The notes: generated from the letters alone by a model not told the origin. A DNA stretch of 15,494 nucleotides from an uncultured Oscillospiraceae bacterium (GCA_910577915.1 CAJTOM010000061.1:1-15494); one strand, 5' to 3'. Positions 7,158 through 14,327 are shown, counted from the first letter of the stretch. Numbers and translations are program-made.

Positions 7158-8076
7158 CGACCTTCTGGGCCTTCATATGGCGCAGCTGGGCGGTGGCCAG
7201 CATCCCGAACCCCACGGCATTGGCTTTGGGGTCGGTGACGAACTCCGCCTGTGCCACCTGGGAGGAAGCCTCAATAAACGGCCGGAACAGCGCCGCGCCG
7301 CCACCAGTAAAGATGGCGGGGGTCGCCCGCAGATCCACCTGAAGCTCCCGCAGCTTATCCAGAATGCCGGCAGCATAGTTTTTTACGGTTGCACGGATGG
7401 CTTCCTGCACATCATCGGGGAGAATAGTAGGACGGCCTTGGATTACATCAGCAATGTGGTCGTCATCAATCTTGATATCGTGGAGGGCGCTGACCCGGCC
7501 GATGATGCTGTTGGCCATAGGGATGGCCCCCATCTCCAAACTGCGGCAGAACTGCATGTCCGGCTGGATGCCCCGGAGCAGAAGAACATCGGTGGTAAAC
7601 CCGCCAATATCCACCACGAAGGTGCGGGGATTGCGCTGGATAATCTGGGCCTGGGGCACGACAGCGGCATAGGCCTGGGGATAGACCAGGACCTGGCGGA
7701 TCATCAGGCTGATTGGAGTGCCATTGAACACAAACTGTACGCTCCCCCGCTTGAAATACTCCGCGAAACGACTGCGCAGCTCGTAGTGCTCAGGCGGCAG
7801 TCCAATAGCCAGGTCTGCCTCCACCATGGGCTGCAGGGCGTCCTGCTGCCGCAGTTCCTTAGCGATGGCAAACAGGCTGAGGACAAAGAAGCGCTCGTCC
7901 TTGGTTTTGTCCCTCATATACGGGATACGCTCACCGGACAGGGTCCAGAACGTGCCGCCAAATTCCAACACATCGGTCTCCACCGGGGGCTTCACCGGAT
8001 AGTCAGTCAGTCCGGAGGTGAAAACAAAATTCGTGGTCTTGACGGCTGAATTGCCGTGGTCGATTGCAAATAACAT
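7135..8076 (-). CDS. parM: ParM/StbA-type actin-like partition ATPase
   Basis: This 313-residue protein belongs to the actin/Hsp70 ATPase fold, and its length is typical of ParM (about 320). The phosphate-1 loop is IDHGNSAVK at residues 5-13, phosphate-2 is VVDIGGFTTDV at 154-164, and the adenosine motif is IFTGGGAALF at 255-264. ParM polymerises with ATP into filaments that push sister plasmids apart. The ATG at 8076 follows GGGAGTG with good spacing. The gene has its own promoter candidate and terminator boundaries, so it forms a two-gene operon with parR. On an integrated element it suggests an extrachromosomal, replicating phase that needs segregation. The subfamily (R1 ParM, AlfA or Alp7-like) cannot be decided by eye. 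Confidence 0.93.
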   Translation of the reverse strand: MLFAIDHGNSAVKTTNFVFTSGLTDYPVKPPVETDVLEFGGTFWTLSGERIPYMRDKTKDERFFVLSLFAIAKELRQQDALQPMVEADLAIGLPPEHYELRSRFAEYFKRGSVQFVFNGTPISLMIRQVLVYPQAYAAVVPQAQIIQRNPRTFVVDIGGFTTDVLLLRGIQPDMQFCRSLEMGAIPMANSIIGRVSALHDIKIDDDHIADVIQGRPTILPDDVQEAIRATVKNYAAGILDKLRELQVDLRATPAIFTGGGAALFRPFIEASSQVAQAEFVTDPKANAVGFGMLATAQLRHMKAQKVGEGFAQG

Positions 8077-8107
8077 AACAGGTCACTCCCATTCATTCAG
8101 ATACTCT

Positions 8108-8136
8108 ATTACACGGAGTCCCATGCGTATTTGCAA
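8108..8136 (-). promoter_or_regulatory. Candidate sigma-A promoter of parMR
   Basis: Reading leftward, TTGCAA (8131-8136) and TGTAAT (8108-8113) are separated by exactly 17 bp. They match the -35 and -10 consensus at 4/6 and 5/6 positions. The site lies between the upstream terminator and the parM ribosome binding site, where a promoter is expected. In ParMRC systems the centromere often overlaps this promoter; here only a repeated ACGGAG 25 bp apart is visible. Confidence 0.55.
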
Positions 8137-8167
8137 CGGAGATGTGCATTTATCAAAAAAACCGCAT

Positions 8168-8198
8168 AAAAAAGGCGGACAGCATTGCGCTGCCCGCC
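8168..8198 (-). terminator. Rho-independent terminator after the primase gene
   Basis: On the minus strand GGCGGGCAGC and GCTGTCCGCC form a 10-bp stem (one G-T pair) around a 5-nt loop, followed by six T residues. It begins 20 bp after the primase stop codon and closes the helicase-primase operon. Confidence 0.93.
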
Positions 8199-8218
8199 CC
8201 AAAGGATATCGGATACTG

Positions 8219-9316
8219 TCAGTCCAGGGGACGCTTCTCCATAAAAAACTCCCAGATGAAGTCATCCAACCCATTGTAGTCCGGCGACCACAGATAGGTA
8301 CCGAAAGTCAGCGGTAACCCACTCAGAAGATCTATCAAATTGGTATAAGCGGCTTCCACATGCCAGTTCTTCAGGTAATCCATATCAAAGCAGGTCATTA
8401 CATGGCGCACACCCAGCTTGGTCAGTTCCTTCAGGGTTGTCTCCAAATGCTGAAGCGAGGTGACGCCGGGGATCGCCAAGACGGTCTGCCCAGTGAAGAA
8501 ATGGACAATATCTGCTTTCATATAACCTTCGATCAGGTAGACGCACTCCTGGACGGGACCGGCTATGTGACACCAGTTTTTAGAGCCCGCGCCGTCCAAT
8601 TTGTCCATACTGGAAAAGGGGAGGAATTTCCCGCCCTTTTTCATCTTCTTGTCCAGGCGTATATGAATGCTCTGGATGCGGCCCAGCCGATCACGGCACG
8701 GGATCATAATGCCCCGCAGATAGATCGCCATGGTCCAACGCCCATCCTGATCCCGATAGAACCCAGGAACCCCGAACAGGTCATATCCTTCGTCCATCAG
8801 GGCTTTAGCCAGTCCATGGAAACCCACCACCGGAGTCGTGCGATATTCCAGCCGGTCAATTTCATCGCTGGTCAGGCCGCGTCCCAGCAAGTTCTCCCGG
8901 TGGTCTGAGGCCAGTGTCAGCTTACTCAGGAGCGCCCGGTAAACGCGGTCCCGAATTTCAATACTGGCCACCGCAGCCTGTGGGATCTCCTTTGGTTTGG
9001 GGTGGACTCCCTTTGGCCCAATAGCTTTCCCTGCGTATCGGCTGTCCTTGCCGCCCAGCCGGTCAATCAGATCCTCCCGCACTTTATCTCGTGGCACACC
9101 AGTATAGTAGGCATAGAGATCGAATACTCCACCCTCAAACTGGCCGCATTTTGGACAGCGGAACACGTTGCGTTTGAGGTTGATATTGAGATGCCGCTTC
9201 CTTGAGCTTGAATGGTCGCAGACCGGACAGGGGATGTTATAGGAACTCCGCCCCATGGGCGGCTGCGGAATCGGCAACAATGGCAGGATATCATTCATCT
9301 GAAAACGCAGTTCCAT
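8219..9316 (-). CDS. DnaG-like DNA primase with zinc finger and TOPRIM domain
   Basis: This 365-residue protein should make RNA primers for element DNA replication or for complementary-strand synthesis after transfer. The N-terminal zinc-binding region has C30-x2-C33 (CPVC) and C54-x2-C57 (CPKCGQFEGGVFDLY), like CHC2 primases. The middle holds an RNA-polymerase-like segment including IPCRDRLGRIQSIHIRLDKK. The TOPRIM motifs are LIEGYMKAD (E263), CFDMDYLKN (D311, D313) and SPDYNGLDD near 345-352. It is much shorter than chromosomal DnaG (about 600 residues) and lacks a DnaB-binding C-terminal domain, fitting the phage/ICE primase type. ATG 9316 has AAAGGAG about 10 bp upstream; an internal ATG seven codons in is possible. 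It ends the operon. Confidence 0.9.
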   Translation of the reverse strand: MELRFQMNDILPLLPIPQPPMGRSSYNIPCPVCDHSSSRKRHLNINLKRNVFRCPKCGQFEGGVFDLYAYYTGVPRDKVREDLIDRLGGKDSRYAGKAIGPKGVHPKPKEIPQAAVASIEIRDRVYRALLSKLTLASDHRENLLGRGLTSDEIDRLEYRTTPVVGFHGLAKALMDEGYDLFGVPGFYRDQDGRWTMAIYLRGIMIPCRDRLGRIQSIHIRLDKKMKKGGKFLPFSSMDKLDGAGSKNWCHIAGPVQECVYLIEGYMKADIVHFFTGQTVLAIPGVTSLQHLETTLKELTKLGVRHVMTCFDMDYLKNWHVEAAYTNLIDLLSGLPLTFGTYLWSPDYNGLDDFIWEFFMEKRPLD

Positions 9317-9379
9317 TTCCGGTCAGCTCCTTTCTCCCGCACTTTGTAAAGCACGGTCCCGCATACTGTGCCCCTCATT

Positions 9380-9706
9380 TCATGACAAGGGGCCCGTTTC
9401 CCGGAAAATTGCTGTGTAAATATCCGCGCCGATGGTACTCTCTTTTTCCAACTCCAGCAGTGCAAAATAGTGGCCATACGCTTGAAAGTCCTCAACGGAA
9501 ATGTGGGCAGGGGAATCTTCGGGGGCCAGATAGTAAACTTTTTGGATCTGCAGCTGGTCAAAGTTGCCCACGGTATAGGACTCCACATAGTCTGGCACAT
9601 AATAGGACACCGGCTACCGGGCTGGTCTGCAGACGAAAATCACTGTCCACAGCCAGATACCCAAGATGGCAATGACATAGAGCACCAAACGAAGTGTTTG
9701 TTTCAT
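9380..9706 (-). pseudogene. Small membrane-anchored protein split by an in-frame TAG
   Basis: From ATG 9706, with GGAAAGGAAG just upstream, a frame encodes about 30 residues: MKQTLRLVLYVIAILGIWLW and TVIFVCRPAR, a single N-terminal membrane helix. A TAG stop follows at 9614-9616. The same frame then continues open for another 78 codons (PVSYYVPDYVESYTVGNF ... IYTAIFRETGPLS) to TGA at 9380. The continuation looks like a real soluble domain and can only start at a GTG (9610) with no good ribosome binding site. The simplest reading is one gene of about 108 codons interrupted by a nonsense mutation such as CAG to TAG. Readthrough, or translation of two coupled polypeptides, is possible. I do not recognise the family. 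It lies between the annealing-like gene and the primase gene. Confidence 0.6.
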
Positions 9707-9720
9707 GATACTTCCTTTCC

Positions 9721-9745
9721 GGGGGCCGGTATAGAACCGGCCCCC
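9721..9745. other. Perfect GC-rich hairpin before the small membrane gene
   Basis: GGGGGCCGGT and ACCGGCCCCC form a perfect 10-bp stem with a 5-nt loop. It sits between the stop at 9754 and the ribosome binding site of the next gene. There is no T run on either side, so it is not a standard terminator. It could act as an mRNA stability or processing element, or reduce expression of downstream genes. Confidence 0.7.
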
Positions 9746-9753
9746 ACGGTTAA

Positions 9754-10496
9754 TTAGGCGATGGACTGGGCTGCCTCTTCACAGATCAGTTTAGCAGCAG
9801 CCGAAATTGCGGGGTCACCGGTGAACTTATTGGCCACCCAGAGCAGCGCTTTCGGCTCGATCTGCAGTACATCCCCCAGCGTTTTGCCGCTATACTTGGG
9901 AATCGGACAGGACATTTTCAGCGCTTTTTCAAAAGGTGTCAGTTCAGGCTCCTGCGGCCCGACTGCCGGGGCTGCCTTGGCCGCAGATGCGGCAGGCTCT
10001 CAACAGAGGCCTCTGCAGGATCACCGCTCCACACGATGCTACCCAGTTCGTTCACGACCGGTGCATCAAAGGCATCGCCAGCCGCGCCGAACTGGAGCCC
10101 AAAACCCGCATTACGCAGGGCGATCCCTACCGCAGCGGTCTGTGCCCACTCTCTGGGCGAGACGGTGGGTTTGTCGGCCAGATAGCCCCTGGATGCCGTA
10201 GCCTCGGCCAGGAACTGATCCACAGGTGCAGAATAGTGGGGATAGACCCGGGCTGTAGCCACAAAGCAGTCCTTTCCCGTTGTTACAGAGACCGCGATAC
10301 GCCCTTCAGGGTACTTCAGCCGAAACCAGCCGATCTGTGCCATGACCGGAAGCCGCAGCCGCGTCTCCTTGCCGCCGGCACTGTTCAGGTCAGTATACTC
10401 CACCGCCAGTGCGGAGGGGTCAAACCCCTCCACGGCGTTGATTTTCTGCAGGGCCGCCATGGCTGCCTGCTTTGCTTGCGTATTGTCCGTAGTCAT
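9754..10496 (-). pseudogene. ssDNA-annealing-like protein, frameshifted near position 10000
   Basis: Start ATG 10496 (MTTDNTQAKQAAM) follows GAAGGAGG and overlaps the previous stop as ATGA. The first frame is open for 165 convincing residues, then degenerates into SLPHLRPRQPRQSGRRSLN and stops at 9939. From about 9999 the neighbouring frame reads naturally (PAASAAKAAPAVGPQEPEL, TPFEKALKMSCPIPKYSGKT) to TAA at 9754. Joining them needs one missing base near 9996-10004 and gives about 247 residues. The N-terminal domain has the layout RLPVMAQIGWFRLKYPEGRI ... WAQTAAVGIALRNAGFGLQF, which recalls phage and ICE proteins with a WFR-xx-PxGRI start and an AxGxALxxxGxGxQF end, sometimes suspected to be single-strand annealing proteins. 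That role is inference. The C-terminal domain is joined by an Ala/Pro-rich linker. It may be a mutation, a sequencing error or, less likely, recoding. Confidence 0.6.
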
Positions 10497-10966
10497 GATG
10501 CGGACGCCTCCTTCTCTTTCTTTTTGAGCGGTACGAATGTGTTCCTGTACTGGAGCCACGCGGGGAGCAGGGTCTGTACCACCTTGCCGATCTCATTGCT
10601 GTAGCTCTCCTGGGTAGAGGGCGCAAAGCTGGAGAACCGCTTTCGGTAGTCTGCGATTACCCGGCCCAGGTTGTTCTGGGCAGCGTCCCGCTCCTTCTGC
10701 GTGTCAGGCCCCCGGTTAGGGCCATAGCGGCGTTCCAGGGCAAGGCACTGCACATAGGCATCCAGCATCTTGTAATGCCCTTGCAAAACCTTAACCTCCA
10801 TGGTGATCGGGGCCGTTTTGCAGAACATCTGGCAGGTCTCCAGCACGCTGATCCGGTACATGATTTCACCATGCCACCAGATAGCGTCGGCCGGAACATT
10901 GCCTTGGGCAATGCGCTTATTCACCTCACCGCGGAGTCCGTAGTAGTTTTCAAGAACAGTTGCCAT
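10493..10966 (-). CDS. Unrecognised 157-residue protein of the helicase-primase operon
   Basis: I do not recognise this family. ATG 10966 (MATVLENYYGLRGEVNKRIA) has GGGAGAG at good spacing; an upstream start at 10984 lacks one. The protein appears mostly alpha-helical, with a central Met- and Cys-containing stretch (MYRISVLETCQMFCKTAP), a long charged middle (GPDTQKERDAAQNNLGRVIA) and a very basic Lys/Glu C-terminus (PLKKKEKEASAS). No signal peptide, membrane segment or metal cluster is visible. It starts 15 bp after the recD2-like stop and its own stop overlaps the next start as ATGA, so translation is coupled to both neighbours. A DNA-binding or accessory role in recombination is suggested only by this context. 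Confidence 0.85.
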   Translation of the reverse strand: MATVLENYYGLRGEVNKRIAQGNVPADAIWWHGEIMYRISVLETCQMFCKTAPITMEVKVLQGHYKMLDAYVQCLALERRYGPNRGPDTQKERDAAQNNLGRVIADYRKRFSSFAPSTQESYSNEIGKVVQTLLPAWLQYRNTFVPLKKKEKEASAS

Positions 10967-10980
10967 ATTTTTCTCTCCCT

Positions 10981-13161
10981 TCACGATGATGCTGTCTGGG
11001 TAATGCGGGCTGCCAGCAGGGTGTTGCGCCGCTCTGTATCCGTTGTCTGGATGGCCCGGATAACAGCCTGTTCCTCACCCACGATCAGCACCCTGCGCTT
11101 AGCGCGGGTGAGACCGGTATAGACCAGCGGCCGTTTCAGCATTCGGCCATGGAGACTCTGGATGCTGAGCAGCACCGAGTCGTACTGGCCACCTTGGGAT
11201 TTATGGATCGTGGTGGCGTAAGCCAGTTCCAGGTGACTCAGGCTCTCGCTGTCCTCATAGGACACGACGCGGCCATCGTGGAAGTCCACTTCCACCAGGA
11301 ATCCATCGTCATCCCGTTCAATTTTGCGGATGTAGCCGATATCGCCGTTGCTGGCTTCCTCGCGGTTCTTGGTCTGCATGACCTTGTCCCCCAGGCGGAA
11401 GACACGCTGGCCCATGACCAACTCCTGTTTGCTGGCACTGGGGGGATTGACCAAGCCGCGCAGCCGCTCGTTCATGGCGCGTACGCCAGTCTCAGTCTTC
11501 GCCCGGAACGGGGTCAGCAGCGCCACGTTGTCCACACCATACCGGCCCACCTCCTGCATATACAGCCGCTCCAGCCACTGGGCGGACTGCTCAATATCGG
11601 CGGAGGGCCAGAACTGGAAATCACCGTCAAATTGCAGCGCTTTGTCGCCGTGGCGGATACGCCGGGCATTTTCCGCAATCATACTGCCTTCACTTTGGCG
11701 GAACACCTTATCCAACATGGCCATGGGGATCCGGCCGCAGCGGATCAGCTCGCTGAGTACCGCGCCGGGCCCCACAGAGGGGAGTTGGTCGGCGTCACCT
11801 ACCAGCACAAGCCGGCACATGGGCGGCAGCGCATGGAACAGATACCAGGTCATTTTCATGTCCAGCATACTGACTTCATCCACCAGGACCAAGTCTGTGT
11901 CCAGCTGCTCCGGCAGCTCCAGAGCGTTTGTTTCGCCGGCGGTCAGGTTCAGCGCTTTATGGACGGTGCAGGCGGGCAGGCCGGTGCTCTGCTCCAGCCG
12001 CCGAGCCGCGCGGCCCGTGGGGGCGCAGCAGATGATGTCTGCGTCCGGGAACGCCTTGCGGTAGATGTTCAGGAAAACCCGCTGGATGGAGGTCTTGCCG
12101 GTACCAGGACCGCCGGAAATAATACAAATGGGGGATGCGAGGGCGGTTTTGACCGCCCTGCGCTGTTCCTCCGCAAGGGTGAATCCCAGTTCCTCCTGCT
12201 GCCGGTCAATTTTGTCATCCAGATCGCCGATGTAGGGCAGGTTACTCCGTTGAAGCATCTCCCGGACACACTGGGCAACGCCGTCCTCGGCTTTTGCCAT
12301 CACGGGGCGGTAGACATGACCCTGATACAAGGTCAGGCGCTCCGCCTTCAGCATTTCAAACGCCACATTGGCTACCGCCATACGGTCCAAGCCCGGTGTA
12401 CGCAGCAGCTCCACCGCCTGCCGGACAAACCGCTCTTTGTGCAGGCACAGATGCCCCTTCTGTTCGGCCAGCTCCAAAGTATGGAGCAACCCGGCGGCGA
12501 CCCGCTCCGAGGCCGTCCTGGGGATGCCCTGACGCTCCGCCAGCCGGTCCGCCGCGTCGAAGGACAGCAGGCCGCGCTCGAACACCTCATAGGGGTGCTC
12601 CTTCAGCAGTTCCTCTGCCCGGATACCCAGCTCCTTTTGCAGGCGGATGGCCTGCCCGGCATTGATGTCCAGCGGCGCCAGCAGGGTGATGATCCGCCGG
12701 GCGCTTCTGGTCTCCAGATAAGAGTCACGCAACTGCGCGCTGCGCTTACCGCTGATACCGGGTACCTCCTGGATGCGGTCCGGGTCGTTATCTAATATCG
12801 CCAGGGTATTGTCACCAAAGGTGTTGTAGATGCGCTCGGCCAACCGTTTGCCAATGCCGCGGATCAGGCCGGAAGAGAGATAGGCAACGATCCCATTCTT
12901 CCCGGGGTCGATGATTTCCTCATAGGACTCCATCATAAACTGGAGCCCGTATTTGGCGTCCTTTTTCCACCGGCCGGTCATATCCACCTTCATCCGCTCC
13001 ATGGTAGGCAGGTAATAACCCACCACCGTGATGCTGCTGAGCTTATTCCCCTGGCCATCCAGTACCGTCTCACAGGGCATATAGAGGGCCACTGTGTAGC
13101 TGCCGCTCTGGGCGTCCTCAATGCTTTTAGGATAAATCAGCCTGAAAAATTTGCACTTCAT
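10981..13161 (-). CDS. RecD2-type SF1B DNA helicase
   Basis: This 726-residue ATP-dependent 5'-3' DNA helicase is close in length to RecD2 of Bacillota. An N-terminal OB-like region is followed by helix-hairpin-helix segments at about 98-150 (LIRGIGKRLAERI, IQEVPGISGKRSAQL). The helicase core has Walker A GGPGTGKT (350-357), CCAPTGRAARRL (motif Ia), DEVSM (428-432), GDADQLPSVGPG (455-466), FRQSEGSMI (about 487), TTIHKSQGGQYD (from about 650) and YTGLTRAKRR (681-690). RecD2 enzymes act in DNA repair and replication-fork processing without RecBC. ATG 13161 has AAGGGGGA upstream. The gene lies 12 bp after the zinc-ribbon gene and 15 bp before the next, within one operon. Being element-borne, it probably serves element replication or recombination, perhaps with the annealing-like protein. 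Confidence 0.95.
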   Translation of the reverse strand: MKCKFFRLIYPKSIEDAQSGSYTVALYMPCETVLDGQGNKLSSITVVGYYLPTMERMKVDMTGRWKKDAKYGLQFMMESYEEIIDPGKNGIVAYLSSGLIRGIGKRLAERIYNTFGDNTLAILDNDPDRIQEVPGISGKRSAQLRDSYLETRSARRIITLLAPLDINAGQAIRLQKELGIRAEELLKEHPYEVFERGLLSFDAADRLAERQGIPRTASERVAAGLLHTLELAEQKGHLCLHKERFVRQAVELLRTPGLDRMAVANVAFEMLKAERLTLYQGHVYRPVMAKAEDGVAQCVREMLQRSNLPYIGDLDDKIDRQQEELGFTLAEEQRRAVKTALASPICIISGGPGTGKTSIQRVFLNIYRKAFPDADIICCAPTGRAARRLEQSTGLPACTVHKALNLTAGETNALELPEQLDTDLVLVDEVSMLDMKMTWYLFHALPPMCRLVLVGDADQLPSVGPGAVLSELIRCGRIPMAMLDKVFRQSEGSMIAENARRIRHGDKALQFDGDFQFWPSADIEQSAQWLERLYMQEVGRYGVDNVALLTPFRAKTETGVRAMNERLRGLVNPPSASKQELVMGQRVFRLGDKVMQTKNREEASNGDIGYIRKIERDDDGFLVEVDFHDGRVVSYEDSESLSHLELAYATTIHKSQGGQYDSVLLSIQSLHGRMLKRPLVYTGLTRAKRRVLIVGEEQAVIRAIQTTDTERRNTLLAARITQTASS

Positions 13162-13173
13162 CCCGTGTCCCCC

Positions 13174-13854
13174 TTATGCCAGCACCAGTTCTCTGGTAGG
13201 GACAAAGACGATCCGTTCCTCTACCGAGTGCTCCTCGGCAATGCGCAGCGCCTCAGCCACGATATCATCGGCCAAACGGTCAAATTCCTGCACCAAGCCT
13301 GTCCGCTCCCGGAGCTCATAGAGGGACCAGTCCTCAAAGTCCTCGTCCATATCAATGCTCCGCCCCGGGTAAGAAAAGATCTGCATGGGCGGCTTCACAA
13401 AGTCGATGCGGGCCTCTTCACTACATACCCCGCACCGGGTACCCGTTTCTGCTACCGATGTGTAATTTTTCTGGCCGCACCTGGTACAGTAGGACCGATA
13501 CTCGCTGCGCTTGGTCCCGCCCTGGTAGAGCACCAGATAGCCGCCGCTGCGACCGTTCCAGCCGGCCTGCCACAGGTAGTTGTGCCGGCGGCCGAACTCC
13601 TCAATCAGCTCATTGAGCCGATCATAGAACTCCGGGACCTCGATCAGATCCCAGAGCTTGTTTTCCGTATCCCGGTCAAGGCCGAGGTTATAGAGCTTCA
13701 TGTTGCAGGCGTACGAAGTGCTCCGGTTCCAGCCGTTCATCGTGTTATACCGGAAATGACCAGCCAGATAGGCTGTCATCTCCTCCCGCGAGCGCTTATC
13801 CACCCGCGTTGAGAAGAGCCGCCGGCCCGGGGATACCGTTTTGATTGGCGTCAT
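13174..13854 (-). CDS. Zinc-ribbon protein of unknown function, first intact gene of the operon
   Basis: I do not recognise a named family for this 226-residue protein. ATG 13854 (MTPIKTVSPGRRLFSTRVDK) is chosen because GAGGAGGTGG lies immediately upstream; an earlier start at 13881 falls within the terminator hairpin. A four-cysteine zinc ribbon is visible at C123-x2-C126 (CTRCGQKNY) and C141-x2-C144 (CGVC). The N-terminal half is rich in aromatic and charged residues (GHFRYNTMNGWNRSTSYACN, YLWQAGWNGRSGGYLVLYQG). The C-terminal half is acidic (DMDEDFEDWSLYELRERTG) and helical. A nucleic-acid-binding or adaptor role is plausible from the ribbon and from its position directly before the RecD2-like helicase, but nothing shows it directly. 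Confidence 0.88.
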   Translation of the reverse strand: MTPIKTVSPGRRLFSTRVDKRSREEMTAYLAGHFRYNTMNGWNRSTSYACNMKLYNLGLDRDTENKLWDLIEVPEFYDRLNELIEEFGRRHNYLWQAGWNGRSGGYLVLYQGGTKRSEYRSYCTRCGQKNYTSVAETGTRCGVCSEEARIDFVKPPMQIFSYPGRSIDMDEDFEDWSLYELRERTGLVQEFDRLADDIVAEALRIAEEHSVEERIVFVPTRELVLA

Positions 13855-13867
13855 GCTGCCACCTCCT

Positions 13868-13909
13868 CGAAAAATGCACACAGGGAGGCCGGTATGGCGC
13901 TCCCTGTGT
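13868..13909. terminator. Bidirectional-looking terminator hairpin upstream of the zinc-ribbon gene
   Basis: ACACAGGGAG (13878-13887) and CTCCCTGTGT (13900-13909) form a perfect 10-bp stem. Leftward it is followed by GCATTTTT, rightward by TTTTGACTTTTT, so it could terminate in both directions. It lies only about 14 bp before the start of the zinc-ribbon gene, between that gene and an upstream gene remnant. It could act as an attenuator limiting read-through into the operon. Confidence 0.75.
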
Positions 13910-13922
13910 TTTGACTTTTTGC

Positions 13923-14012
13923 CTACGCAGACTGGATGGTCACCTTGACCTTCCGGCTCTCCGAGGGCTTGAGCGATGCCGCATAGATACTGGGATACTC
14001 ACTATCACAATG
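13923..14012 (-). pseudogene. 3' remnant of an unknown gene (5' part lost)
   Basis: A minus-strand frame reads DSEYPSIYAASLKPSESRK then VKVTIQSA before a TAG at 13923-13925. Codon use and GC content match the downstream operon genes. Going upstream the frame hits a stop at 14013 and the DNA becomes AT-rich, so about 28 C-terminal residues of a longer gene remain. The break at about 14000-14012 marks the right border of the helicase-primase block. Its family is not recognisable from so short a piece. Confidence 0.55.
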
Positions 14013-14061
14013 TCAAGTGATGAATTGAAAATTTCTCCGAATTTTCTTCTGAAAACGACAA

Positions 14062-14094
14062 AGGTCCCCTTTCCCACAATAGGAACGGGGACCT
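14062..14094 (-). terminator. Hairpin, possible terminator
   Basis: AGGTCCCC (14062-14069) and GGGGACCT (14087-14094) are perfect complements, with further pairing possible between TTCC and GGAA inside. On the minus strand it is followed by TTTGTCGTTTTC, a weak T-rich tract. It lies just after the recombinase-like remnant and may be that gene's old terminator. Confidence 0.55.
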
Positions 14095-14107
14095 CGCATT
14101 ATAAGAT

Positions 14108-14215
14108 TCAGTTGGCAATCTCGCCCATAAAATTGTAAACAATGCAGACTTTCTGAACCTTTTCGCCGTCAACGACTTCAACAGCACTGATGGTGATTTT
14201 GATATTGTGAAGTTT
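14108..14215 (-). pseudogene. C-terminal remnant resembling a large serine recombinase
   Basis: The frame from 14215 to TGA at 14108 reads KLHNIKITISAVEVVDGEKV then QKVCIVYNFMGEIAN. The pattern VDGxKVQKxxIxYNFxGxI is typical of the extreme C-terminus of large serine recombinases (DUF4368-type) of Clostridia transposons. A TAG at 14216-14218 closes the frame upstream, so only about 35 residues survive. No catalytic part is present. An opposite-strand frame ending in AVKPDDVFEFF (TAA at 14264) covers the same DNA and could instead be a helix-turn-helix gene tail; I favour the recombinase because of the hairpin following it. Confidence 0.4.
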
Positions 14216-14327
14216 CTAATCCGGAAACTGGCAGTAAAGCCGGATGATGTTTTTGAGTTCTTTTAATTGAATGCGACAACTACAGGATCCGAGGATTGAG
14301 CAAGTCAAGCGTCAGAATCTATAATTT

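Noticed and set aside
7030..8049. Plus-strand frame of 339 codons opposite parM
   Set aside because: It covers parM, whose actin-fold motifs are clear, and shows no protein-family features.
9370..9393. GCCCCT/AGGGGC inverted repeat after the small membrane gene as a terminator
   Set aside because: The stem is short with a long loop and no T run on either strand, and primase translation starts soon after.
11149..12795. Plus-strand frame of 548 codons opposite the RecD2-like gene
   Set aside because: It is antisense to a gene with a complete set of helicase motifs, has no ribosome binding site and no recognisable domain.
14011..14016. Minus-strand TTGACA as a promoter for the operon
   Set aside because: No suitable -10 box at 16-18 bp, and it lies at a recombination border ahead of a gene remnant and a terminator.
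14207..14266. Plus-strand frame ending in AVKPDDVFEFF as a helix-turn-helix regulator tail
   Set aside because: It is too short to assign and lies antisense to the more convincing recombinase-like tail; kept only as an alternative.
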